Below, in pieces: positions 22,570-29,964 of a stretch of DNA of 38,076 nucleotides. The stretch is from the NCBI GenBank assembly GCA_018812355.1, contig JAHJDQ010000150.1, positions 1-38,076 on the forward strand. Direction: 5' to 3'. Each line of letters begins with the position of its first letter. Within the stretch, counting starts at the first letter, position 1. The stretch comes from Nanobdellota archaeon (GTDB taxonomy: Archaea; Nanobdellota; Nanobdellia; Woesearchaeales; GW2011-AR9). The notes beneath the pieces were generated by a model that was not told the DNA's origin, did no database searches, and saw only the letters and a list, made by a program, of their open reading frames with translations. A program made the position numbers and the translations under genes.

Positions 22570-23049
22570 TTATTTAAGAATTATTACGTTAGTCATGCCA
22601 CGTCTTTTCCGTTCAATTAAACCTTTTCCTTCTAATCGATCCAGTAAACGGCTAACCTTAACTTTACTTAATTTAGTTTCCTTAATTAAATCACTTTGGT
22701 AAATTGAACCATCCTCTCTCAGAACAATTTGCATAATCTTTTTCTCCTCTTCATCTAAATTTTCTATTTTACTATTCAATTCTTCCTTTGACAATTTAGT
22801 TTCTTTTTTATGCAATCGTAAATCTTCTTTCATCAAGAAACTAATAAATAATCCTACTACAACTAATAATCCCATTAAACTGTAACTGATAATTTCTTGT
22901 GTGCGTAAAGTTATCTGCATCGGACAACTTGTTCCATGCGTACAAGTAGTATCAATAATTGTCTTAATTGCATTGTTGTAGGACATCACTACAAAAAAGA
23001 ATAATAAAGCAATTCCAATAATTAAAAAACCGACATGTTTATTTTTCAT
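22570..23049 (-). CDS. membrane-anchored winged-helix regulator, MarR-like
   Basis: A 159-residue protein with two N-terminal membrane helices (about 6-24 and 54-71) that flank a short outside loop with two Cys (TTCTHGTSCPM), then a cytoplasmic winged-helix domain at about 95-159 (IYQSDLIKETKLSKVKVSRLLDRLEGKGLIERKRRG). This layout suggests a transcription regulator that senses something at the cell surface, perhaps disulfide state or metal through the Cys pair (inference). It lies just upstream of the DUF2318 operon, whose promoter carries two palindromes, and overlaps the TtuA-like gene by 11 bp. It could instead act elsewhere. Confidence 0.82.
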   Translation of the reverse strand: MKNKHVGFLIIGIALLFFFVVMSYNNAIKTIIDTTCTHGTSCPMQITLRTQEIISYSLMGLLVVVGLFISFLMKEDLRLHKKETKLSKEELNSKIENLDEEEKKIMQIVLREDGSIYQSDLIKETKLSKVKVSRLLDRLEGKGLIERKRRGMTNVIILK

Positions 23050-23998
23050 TATTCTTACTCTTCTTTACTTTCTTTATATTTTTTGCTATCTCCAGTTCGC
23101 TCAAAGGACGATTGTCCTTTGGCGTCCCAGAAATTTGAGAATTTCTCAGGACGCTAAAGATTGTACAAGCTTTACAAATTTCCTGAGCACAAGCTTGTTT
23201 ACATTTTTGACAAGTATTAATCTTAACTTTCTTCTCCTTCTTCAAATTACTTTTCATCTGTTCTTGGAACTTAACAATATTATATTTGAAATCAGGATGC
23301 TTCTTTTCAAATTCAGTAAAGATTTCCCGGTACTCTCTCCGATAAGCTTTAACTGAACACGGACAGATCCCATAATTAACTGGAAATTTCATCAACTGTG
23401 AATATCTTTTCGTTTCTGCATTCTGTAAAAAATATAACGGCTTTACTCTTTGCACAAACTTTTTCGATCGCGTAACTCCAGTCATCGGACCTTGCCGCCG
23501 AGCTAACTTAAAATCATTCCTAAACAAGTTCATCGTCATCGTTTCTGCTTCATCATCTAAATTATGACCAGTAGCTAAGAAATCAAACTTAAATTTTCTT
23601 GCATATTTATTCAACAAATACCTTTTCAAGATTCCACAAATCATACAAGAGGAATAATTATAACCTTTCTCTTTCAAAACATCTCTGATGTAACATAATG
23701 ATTTCCCAAATTCTTCCCTAAACGAAACAATATGTAATGGAATTTCATATTTCTTACACACTTCTTGTAGATTTTCTAAATTCTTTTGCGTATAAGATCC
23801 AATCTTAGCATCAATCGTAATCCCTTCAACATTAAAGCCAAGTTTATGCAGTACATAAAGCAACACAGTTGAATCTTTCCCACCAGAAACCGCTACCGCT
23901 ATCCTATCTTTATGAGTAAACAATTTATACTTTCTAATCGTATCATTTACTTTCTTCTCAAAGTACTTTTTGAATTTATTACTGGGCATTTCTGGCAT
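23039..23998 (-). CDS. tRNA 2-thiolation enzyme, NCS6/TtuA type
   Basis: A 319-residue PP-loop ATPase that activates tRNA uridine for 2-thiolation. The ATP loop SGGKDS (38-43), catalytic-type Cys pair CMIC (118-121), GHNLDDEAET (about 144-153), CPC (212-214) and a C-terminal zinc-binding Cys set (263, 266, 270, 275, 278) match the TtuA/TIGR00269 group. The N-terminal zinc finger of most relatives is missing: the protein begins where that finger normally ends. After the last Cys, a non-family tail is encoded partly by a palindromic element (23102-23154). A TATA-like box near 24021-24032 fits a leaderless start at 23998; Met4 is an alternative. Confidence 0.88.
   Translation of the reverse strand: MPEMPSNKFKKYFEKKVNDTIRKYKLFTHKDRIAVAVSGGKDSTVLLYVLHKLGFNVEGITIDAKIGSYTQKNLENLQEVCKKYEIPLHIVSFREEFGKSLCYIRDVLKEKGYNYSSCMICGILKRYLLNKYARKFKFDFLATGHNLDDEAETMTMNLFRNDFKLARRQGPMTGVTRSKKFVQRVKPLYFLQNAETKRYSQLMKFPVNYGICPCSVKAYRREYREIFTEFEKKHPDFKYNIVKFQEQMKSNLKKEKKVKINTCQKCKQACAQEICKACTIFSVLRNSQISGTPKDNRPLSELEIAKNIKKVKKSKNNEK
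23102..23154. repeat. double-hairpin palindromic element inside ttuA-like gene
   Basis: CAAAGGAC (23102-23109) pairs with GTCCTTTG (23114-23121). Immediately after it, GCGTCC (23122-23127) pairs with GGACGC (23149-23154) and encloses AGAAATT/AATTTCT (23129-23135 with 23140-23146). It encodes part of the C-terminal tail after the last zinc Cys of the enzyme. The second hairpin shares a GTCCYnGAG...CTGGGAC-like frame with the one in endA. Confidence 0.7.
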
Positions 23999-24140
23999 GT
24001 TTTATATTCTAGAGTAGCTATTTTATAAGTGTTTTGGAGAATTCATTTACTTTAATTTATTTTTCTTTTTTCCAGTTAAATGAAAATAATTTTCTTTTGA
24101 AATGAGAGATTTACATTTGTTTCTTAATCTTTTTGCCTCT

Positions 24141-24659
24141 TCAATTTCTATTTGTTTTAATTCTTTTTTTATTTGTTCTCCTTTCACTTGTTCTAATAGA
24201 ACGAATTCTTTCTAGTAATTCATCGAAGTAATCTTTCCCAAAGAATTGGCCATTCTTTAACCGATCATCATCAAGAACAAATCCTTTGATGATAAACTCT
24301 TTTAATTTCTTTGTGGCCCAGATTCTGAATTGAGTGGCTTTTTGAGAATTTACGCGGTACCCAACTGAGATAATAGCGTCTAAGTTATAAAACAATTGTT
24401 CTCTTTCTATGTCTCTCTTCCCTTCTTTTTGAACTATTCGAATTTTTCGAATTGTTGAACTTTCAGGCAACTCTCCTGACTTAAATATCTCTTTTAAATG
24501 ATAATTGATAGTATTTATTTCTACATCAAATAACTCTGACATCTTCTTCTGAGTAAGCCAGATATTTTCATTATGGACAAATACTTCTACTTTAATATCT
24601 CCTTGTGGGGAAGTATAAATTAGAAATTCAATTGGTTTCGCTAGTTGATTTTTAATCAT
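24141..24659 (-). pseudogene. RhuM-like virulence-family protein, truncated
   Basis: A 172-residue reading frame with the conserved N-terminal half of RhuM-family proteins: VEVFVHNENIWLTQKKMSELFDV, INYHLKEIFKSGEL, then YNLDAIISVGYRVNS and QFRIWATKKLKEFIIKGFVLDD. Full-length relatives run to about 300-340 residues. Here the frame changes character after DYFDELLERIRSIRTSERR and stops 11 residues later. Another frame stays open to about 24055 with a plausible Lys/Glu-rich helix, so the gene has probably suffered a deletion or frameshift. RhuM genes are common in mobile and genomic-island settings in bacteria, so lateral transfer is plausible. Function is unknown; a DNA-binding-like N-terminus is often suggested. 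Confidence 0.72.
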
Positions 24660-24742
24660 TTTTTCTCATAATAAGCTCAAAGAATTACTCCTTTATATTC
24701 TTTACCCGTACTTGTCGAGTGGGTGAGTGGGTCTTTTTTGGA

Positions 24743-24764
24743 GTAAAAAAGTGTAGTTTTTTAC
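24743..24764 (-). terminator. hairpin after the membrane winged-helix gene
   Basis: GTAAAAAA (24743-24750) and TTTTTTAC (24757-24764) form an 8-bp hairpin just past the stop of the gene ending at 24769, with T-rich sequence on the - strand. Confidence 0.5.
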
Positions 24765-24768
24765 AACT

Positions 24769-25413
24769 CTACTTCCTTCTCCAATGTCTAACCAAAACAA
24801 TAACCACATAAATCAAAATAGTAGATATAGCTCCAATCAAAAACCATAAAGCAATGTCTGGCTGTTGTACACCTGTACTAATTACTTGATCCGTTGCTTC
24901 CATCGCTAATTCAGCCACTTCCGGAGCATTATCAGCAACCATTTGTTGAGAAGTCGCCATTACTTCTCTACCAGCTTCTTCAGCAAAAACAGCTTTTTCA
25001 AAAGTTCCTACTCTACCAGTAAACATCTGCACGGCCTTAATCACCGCACTTATCCCTAACGCAATCAATCCCACCGGTAAGATTCCTTTCAACTTTTCTT
25101 TCAAACCAGAAATTTTTTTAGGAGCAATAATAATATACTTATTTGCTAATTTGTAATGATTAACCTCTCTTCCTTTCGGACTGTAATGATATTCATCTAC
25201 ATCAATTAATTTTGCTTCCGTTAATTTTTGTAAATGATAATGCACTGTAGAGATAGGAATGTCTAATTCTTTCGCTACATTCGCTTCCGTCTCGTGCTCC
25301 TTCTCGGCTAAATAATTAAGAATCTTACGACTAGTATCCGAAGTTATTGTTTCTGCTAACTTCTTCGTTTTCTTTTCGTTCAAATCCACCAGTAAAAAGT
25401 TGTTCTTGGCCAT
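24769..25413 (-). CDS. winged-helix regulator with C-terminal membrane helices
   Basis: A 214-residue protein with an ArsR-like winged helix at about 18-95 (TSDTSRKILNYLAEKEHETEANVAKELDIP, STVHYHLQKLTEAKLIDVDEY, then NHYKLA). Two membrane segments follow, about 112-132 and 184-206, separated by an outside segment of about 50 residues. Such membrane-attached HTH proteins are common in archaea, usually with unknown signals. A palindromic TTATTTAAATAA (25432-25443) lies 19-30 nt upstream and can serve as TATA box, implying a leaderless start at 25413. The gene stands between the CaCA exchanger and the RhuM remnant on the same strand. Confidence 0.83.
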   Translation of the reverse strand: MAKNNFLLVDLNEKKTKKLAETITSDTSRKILNYLAEKEHETEANVAKELDIPISTVHYHLQKLTEAKLIDVDEYHYSPKGREVNHYKLANKYIIIAPKKISGLKEKLKGILPVGLIALGISAVIKAVQMFTGRVGTFEKAVFAEEAGREVMATSQQMVADNAPEVAELAMEATDQVISTGVQQPDIALWFLIGAISTILIYVVIVLVRHWRRK

Positions 25414-25431
25414 ACTAACAAAATATTTTTC

Positions 25432-25443
25432 TTATTTAAATAA
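25432..25443 (-). promoter_or_regulatory. palindromic TATA-like box
   Basis: TTATTTAAATAA is a perfect 12-bp palindrome at TATA distance from the start of the winged-helix gene. Confidence 0.45.
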
Positions 25444-25480
25444 CTATTGATAATTTCAATCACAGTAAAAGTTATCATCC

Positions 25481-26452
25481 CTAAAAATCAATTGGGAAAT
25501 AGATCTGCCTAACAATAACATAAGCAATAAATAAAGCAATCAAGACAACTGCTTCCCATTTATTCAGTTTCTCATTTCTTAACAAGAAAAATAAAATGAC
25601 AAAAGCAGTAATAATCTTTACCGGTAAATCATACAACACGACCACATTCGGTACGGCATAGGTAGAGATTAACGCTCCTAAACCAATCCCAAACAAAGGG
25701 TTGGTAATATTGCTACCAATTAAAATACCTGCCGAAATACTTCCCCGTTTTTTTAGAATAGCAATTAAGGAAGTGGTTAATTCTGGTAAAGCTGAAGCGA
25801 TTCCTAAAATAATTACCCCAAAAAAAGAAGCACTGATTGGTAGAGTAGCAACTAAAACTGTCGACGCATCTAGAACTTCATCAGCAACCACCGCCATAAT
25901 AATAAAACTAAAGCCAATTAAAGAGAGGGCCCAGAAAATTCCTTTTTTACTCAAATGGTTGGTCGCTTTAAACTGTTCACTAATCTTGCTTTTTTTCAAA
26001 TAAACTAAATAACCCACATAAGCCAGTAACATAATCGCTCCTTCCAACCGAGAAATAAAACCACCTAACGAAAAAACCCAAACTAAAAGAGAAGCTGCAA
26101 TTAAACCACCCATTTCGGACAACAAGTTTTTCCTAATCACAATTATTGCTCCTACTAAACCGACAACTGGTAACACAAAATTCTGCTGAAAAATGTCTGA
26201 ACCAATATTCGTGCCAATCAATAATCCAGATAAAGTATTAAGTGTACTCGGATCTTTAACAATGTTAATACTCCCAATAATATGGGTCATAATTTCTGGG
26301 ATACTCGTGCCGATCGAAAGAACAGTTAAACCAATAAACGTTCCTGAGAAACCATAGTGGTTTGCTAATTCGATCGAATTTTTAATAATCATTGATGCTA
26401 GGAGTAAAATTATGATAAATCCAATTAAAATCGTTAGTGATTCAATTAACAT
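25481..26452 (-). CDS. CaCA-family sodium/calcium exchanger
   Basis: A 323-residue membrane antiporter with about ten helices and the two inverted alpha repeats of the family: GLTVLSIGTSIPEI...GTNIGSD in the first half and GIASALPELTTS...IGSNITN in the second. The acidic and polar residues in the P-E/N-N signatures coordinate Ca2+ and Na+ in relatives such as NCX_Mj. Length is normal. Ion choice (Ca, Na, K or H) cannot be settled from sequence. It is divergent from the chorismate mutase gene with a 45-bp shared promoter region holding AAATATAAAG at about 26463-26472. Confidence 0.9.
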   Translation of the reverse strand: MLIESLTILIGFIIILLLASMIIKNSIELANHYGFSGTFIGLTVLSIGTSIPEIMTHIIGSINIVKDPSTLNTLSGLLIGTNIGSDIFQQNFVLPVVGLVGAIIVIRKNLLSEMGGLIAASLLVWVFSLGGFISRLEGAIMLLAYVGYLVYLKKSKISEQFKATNHLSKKGIFWALSLIGFSFIIMAVVADEVLDASTVLVATLPISASFFGVIILGIASALPELTTSLIAILKKRGSISAGILIGSNITNPLFGIGLGALISTYAVPNVVVLYDLPVKIITAFVILFFLLRNEKLNKWEAVVLIALFIAYVIVRQIYFPIDF

Positions 26453-26461
26453 TAAAGTAAA

Positions 26462-26472
26462 GAAATATAAAG
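26462..26472 (+). promoter_or_regulatory. TATA-like box of the chorismate mutase gene
   Basis: GAAATATAAAG lies about 28 nt before the ATG at 26498, consistent with a leaderless transcript. The divergent exchanger gene starts only 10 nt to its left, so its own promoter must use other elements. Confidence 0.5.
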
Positions 26473-26497
26473 ACCTATTTATTATTTACTATTTACT

Positions 26498-26755
26498 ATG
26501 GAAAAATTACGTCAAAAGATCGATCAAATTGATCAACAACTATTAAAATTGCTTCAACAAAGAAAAGAGTTAGTGTTACAAATAGCTGAATTAAAGAAAG
26601 ATTCTCAACTTCCCTTAAAGCAGCCAGAACGCGAAAAAATAGTTTTAGAAAAAATAGCTCAATTAAGTGCAAAATTAGGTTTAGATCAAAAATTTACTCA
26701 AGATTTATTTAAGTTGATTATAAAAAATTCGTTACAACAACAAAAATTGCTATAA
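26498..26755 (+). CDS. chorismate mutase, AroQ (type II) class
   Basis: An 85-residue all-helical protein matching the stand-alone AroQ chorismate mutase: LRQKIDQIDQQLLKLLQQRKEL with the active-site Arg/Lys pattern, then QPEREKIVLEKI (43-54), and a third helix ending at LLQQQKLL-like sequence. It would convert chorismate to prephenate for Phe/Tyr synthesis. No other aromatic-pathway gene is in the window. Its last codons lie in a 60-bp palindromic segment bounded by 14-bp direct repeats, so its C-terminal end may have been reshaped. The final helix is slightly Gln-rich. Some short helical proteins mimic this pattern, but the N-terminal signature is good. Confidence 0.85.
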   Translation: MEKLRQKIDQIDQQLLKLLQQRKELVLQIAELKKDSQLPLKQPEREKIVLEKIAQLSAKLGLDQKFTQDLFKLIIKNSLQQQKLL

Positions 26756-26805
26756 ACAATTTTTGAGCTGTAAATAAAGCTTCAACTTTATTTACAACAA
26801 CAAAA
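26732..26805. repeat. 60-bp double-hairpin segment with 14-bp direct repeats
   Basis: TTACAACAACAAAA occurs exactly at 26732-26745 and 26792-26805. Between them are two perfect hairpins: AAAAATTG/CAATTTTT (26742-26749 with 26757-26764) and TGTAAATAAAG/CTTTATTTACA (26769-26779 with 26786-26796). This resembles a small palindromic insertion with duplicated target, although the repeat is low in complexity. Confidence 0.6.
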
Positions 26806-27008
26806 TGGAATGTCAAAAAGAAGAAAATAAACAAAACTGTAATTGTACCTATCCTGGCTGTTCCAGAAAAGGGATTTGTTGTGAATGTATCAGACATCAT
26901 TTAAAAAACCGCCAATTACCCGGTTGTTGTTTTAATCAAGAAGGAGAGAAAACCTACGACAGAAGTTTTGAACATTTCGTCAAATTAGTTCAAGAAAACA
27001 AAGTTTAA
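26805..27008 (+). CDS. DUF6485 Cys-rich small protein
   Basis: A 67-residue protein of the DUF6485 family. The Cys pattern is C3, then CNCTYPGCSRKGICCECIRHH (12-32), then LPGCC, ending in EKTYDRSFEHFVKLV. The grouped cysteines and His probably hold one or two zinc ions or an iron-sulfur centre; function is unknown. I recognise the near-constant NCNCTYPGC and CCECIRYH segments from archaeal and anaerobic bacterial relatives. Its ATG lies within the second copy of a 14-bp direct repeat, so the upstream leader was created or altered by that element. No ribosome-binding site is visible. Confidence 0.87.
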   Translation: MECQKEENKQNCNCTYPGCSRKGICCECIRHHLKNRQLPGCCFNQEGEKTYDRSFEHFVKLVQENKV

Positions 27009-27068
27009 GTTAATCTAACCACAACTATTTTAAACTCTTTTATTATTTCATTCATATAAAAGAGGTCT

Positions 27069-28028
27069 ATGATGTTCAAAGAAGATGTTTTATGTATAGG
27101 TTCGGCTACTTTAGATCATTTCTTAACTGTTGAGCAATCTTTAAAATCAATCAAACTGGGTGATAAAGTTCTAGTTAATCGGATGGAAAAACATTCTGGC
27201 GGAGGAGCAACTAATGCCGCGGCAGCTTTATCCAAACTGGGATTAAAAGTAAAAATTCTTTCTAAATTAGGGAATGATCATGATGCAGATTTTATTTTGA
27301 AAGAAATGAAACAGTACAAAGTAAAAAACATCTGTTTGCATCATAGTTATAAAAATACTGACTTCTCAACTTTAATCTCTTCTTCTAAAGAAAAAGACCG
27401 TGTTATTTACGTGCATAAGGGGGCTTCTCAAGATCTTCTTAATACCGATTTCAAAAAATCACAATTAAAAGCAAAATGGATCTATTTATCTTCTCTCTTA
27501 GGAAAATCATTTCAAACCGCTACTGAAATTGTTCAGTATGCACAAAAAAAGAAAATTAAAATTTTGTTCAATCCTTCATTATATTTAGATAAAAAAGGCA
27601 AAAGTTACCTTGCTTCCATTTTAAAAAAGACTACTATTTTAGTTTTGAATAAAGAGGAAGCAGCTGCTTTGAGTAAGACTAACACCATTAAAAAAATGCT
27701 CTTAAAACTGCATCAGTTTGGACCAGAAACAGTAGTAATTACTAATGGTATCAAAAAACTTCATGCTTTACATGAAAATATCATTTATTCATTAATCCCC
27801 TCTGATGTTAAAGTTGTCCATACGGCAGGGGCAGGAGATGCTTTCACTTCTGGCTTATTAGCAGGGATAATCAAGAATTATTCATTTACGGATGCTTTAC
27901 GTTTAGGGCAAGTTAATTCCTATGCTGTCATCCAACACATCGGTACGAAGAATAAATTGCTCACTGAAAAAGAAGCCAAATTAATGATGAGGAAATATAA
28001 GATTAAGGTGCACAAAAATGTCCTCTAG
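27069..28028 (+). CDS. PfkB-family sugar kinase
   Basis: A 319-residue kinase of the ribokinase/PfkB superfamily. The substrate-site GGGATNAAAALSKLG (44-58) and the C-terminal anion-hole and catalytic GAGDAF (254-259; Asp257 as base) are intact. Substrates in this family include ribose, fructose, fructose 6-phosphate, nucleosides and adenosine. The neighbours (aldolase, RpiB, epimerase, transketolase) favour a sugar or sugar phosphate, perhaps ribose or fructose 6-phosphate (inference). GAGGT lies three bases before the first of two adjacent ATGs. The end overlaps the next gene by 11 bp. Confidence 0.9.
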   Translation: MMFKEDVLCIGSATLDHFLTVEQSLKSIKLGDKVLVNRMEKHSGGGATNAAAALSKLGLKVKILSKLGNDHDADFILKEMKQYKVKNICLHHSYKNTDFSTLISSSKEKDRVIYVHKGASQDLLNTDFKKSQLKAKWIYLSSLLGKSFQTATEIVQYAQKKKIKILFNPSLYLDKKGKSYLASILKKTTILVLNKEEAAALSKTNTIKKMLLKLHQFGPETVVITNGIKKLHALHENIIYSLIPSDVKVVHTAGAGDAFTSGLLAGIIKNYSFTDALRLGQVNSYAVIQHIGTKNKLLTEKEAKLMMRKYKIKVHKNVL

Positions 28029-29964
28029 AAAACTAATTGATTGGATTAAGTCAGCAGAGGCTAAGAAAATTCCTGATAGTAAACTAAAGAAAATTATGAT
28101 AAAACGTGGCTGGCCTGAAAAAGATATTGATCATGCGATCGATCTTGCTCATAAGAAAAAAGTTAATTGGCTGCCTTTGATTTTGATGTTTATTGGATCA
28201 TTCCTTTTGTTTGTTTTTACTAATTCTGTTAATCGTGGTGATGAAATATTTTTTTGGCTATTTACAAGCACGACTATTGCTATAATTTATTCTCTATTAA
28301 TTTATTATAAAACCAATAAAAAAGAATCATTTATTGAATTTTTTATAATTAATTTTTCATCTGGTCTATTATCTTTAACCATATCATTTTTATTCTTCAA
28401 TTTCGTTGTACTTTTAGTTTATTTAATTAAAATTCCGGTGACAATCCCTCTAATCATCATCATTTCTGCTTTATCTATTACGCTCCTATTTTATCTTTTC
28501 TTTCTCACAGTTTCTCTCTTATCCAAACATTTTATGGGTTACTTTGATCATGAATCATTTTTTATATTTAAACATTGGCCGATGAAGATATTTAATGTCA
28601 ATTGGCAAAAGAAATGGACTTTGTTAAAGTATCCCGCGGTCGTTATCGTTATTGGATTGATTGTCTGTACTATTTTATTCAGTTTACTTGCAGAAAAAAC
28701 CAATCAACAGAATAATAACTCTCAATTTACACTTAAAGAACATTTAAGACAACAAATTCAAGATAATTGTATTATAGGTTATTCTGAAGATATATTTACT
28801 TGTTCTCCTTTTAATCAAGAACAATTAGAGTTAAAATATGTGCAAGAAGTAGAAACAGCAAGAAAAGATCTCTGGTTAGATGTCGAGAGTAAGACTCTCC
28901 CTAGAACAACTATTTTCAATTTTTTTGATGCAACCATAGAAAGACTATCTTATTTATTAAAATATGGGATGGAATGGGCTTTCCAAAGAGAACAATGGAA
29001 TATTATCAAAGAATTATCTCCAGCAGAACAGCAATTGTTATTCTATGACAATTTTGAGAATAGTTTAAGTCAATGGCGTTCGCAAGATTTGGTTTATAAC
29101 CCTTATGGGGGTTTCTGGCACATTGAAGAAGAACAAAATAATAAAGCACTGGAAGGGTTTGAACATATTTGGGTTCATGCCGGCTCGGAAGATTTTAAAA
29201 CAAGTATTTTTGAAACCAAGTTTAAAATTCTTGATGGAGGAGCACATATTAATTTCATTAATCGCGATTATCCTGGCGAGGGCCGATATTATGTTTCTGT
29301 TGCTGAGAATCATCTTGGATTGCATCGCCAGTATGATAATTGGGAAATATTTGAAGAGCTTGAATCAGTTAGTATTAATCTTAAAAAAGGGGAATGGTAC
29401 GATTTAAGAATTGAACTTAACGAATCTAATGATAAGTACATCACCATTTTCCTTAATGATAAGATTGTTTTAAGCAATCCACACGTTCCAATTTATAATA
29501 CTGGTTCAATTGCTTTTGAAACATTAGACAATTCTGTGATTTGGTTTGATGATGTAAAAGTTTTTGGTAATTATCAAGACGAACAGCAAGCTCTAGAATA
29601 TAACGTCTTCGAAAAAACAGACGATGAATTAACTAAATATATCGAGGAAAAAGAAAAGAATATTGCTGTATCATATCAACAATCTTTTGCTTCGGAACGT
29701 AACCAAGAATTTGACATCTTGGGATACCAAGAACAAAATGCTTATCGTTACAAATATATATTTTCATTTTTTGATTCTTATGATTATTTATCAGGAAGAT
29801 TAATTTATTTAGAAAAATTAAAACAAGAGATTGTTAAAGTTCTGGATGATTATTACAAGAATAAAATAAATGTTATTTATAATAATAGAAATGTTGAGGA
29901 ATCATTACAAAGTAAAGCAATCAGATTAACAGTGATGGAGAGGTTTTTAGAAAATGCTCGCTAA
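28018..29964 (+). CDS. multi-pass membrane protein with LamG/DUF1080-like domain
   Basis: A 648-residue protein. Residues 1-48 form a helical WIKSAEAKKIPDSKLKKIM..GWPEKDIDHAI module, a short helical domain common at the N-terminus of DPANN membrane proteins. Five membrane helices lie at about 50-70, 77-97, 106-136, 142-166 and 205-224. An extracytoplasmic segment then holds a concanavalin-like domain (about 340-518: YDNFENSLSQW, FETKFKI, GEWYDLRIEL, NTGSIAF, WFDDVKVFG), of the DUF1080/LamG sort that binds sugars. A helical C-terminal region (520-648) ends the protein. Its start overlaps the kinase gene and its end overlaps the aldolase gene, so it is tightly coupled to sugar enzymes. A carbohydrate-sensing or binding role is inference. 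Confidence 0.82.
   Translation: MSSRKLIDWIKSAEAKKIPDSKLKKIMIKRGWPEKDIDHAIDLAHKKKVNWLPLILMFIGSFLLFVFTNSVNRGDEIFFWLFTSTTIAIIYSLLIYYKTNKKESFIEFFIINFSSGLLSLTISFLFFNFVVLLVYLIKIPVTIPLIIIISALSITLLFYLFFLTVSLLSKHFMGYFDHESFFIFKHWPMKIFNVNWQKKWTLLKYPAVVIVIGLIVCTILFSLLAEKTNQQNNNSQFTLKEHLRQQIQDNCIIGYSEDIFTCSPFNQEQLELKYVQEVETARKDLWLDVESKTLPRTTIFNFFDATIERLSYLLKYGMEWAFQREQWNIIKELSPAEQQLLFYDNFENSLSQWRSQDLVYNPYGGFWHIEEEQNNKALEGFEHIWVHAGSEDFKTSIFETKFKILDGGAHINFINRDYPGEGRYYVSVAENHLGLHRQYDNWEIFEELESVSINLKKGEWYDLRIELNESNDKYITIFLNDKIVLSNPHVPIYNTGSIAFETLDNSVIWFDDVKVFGNYQDEQQALEYNVFEKTDDELTKYIEEKEKNIAVSYQQSFASERNQEFDILGYQEQNAYRYKYIFSFFDSYDYLSGRLIYLEKLKQEIVKVLDDYYKNKINVIYNNRNVEESLQSKAIRLTVMERFLENAR

Noticed and set aside
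24714..24732. Tandem GAGTGGGT repeat upstream of the RhuM-like gene
   Set aside because: Only two 8-bp units with no related copies; too little to call an iteron or operator.
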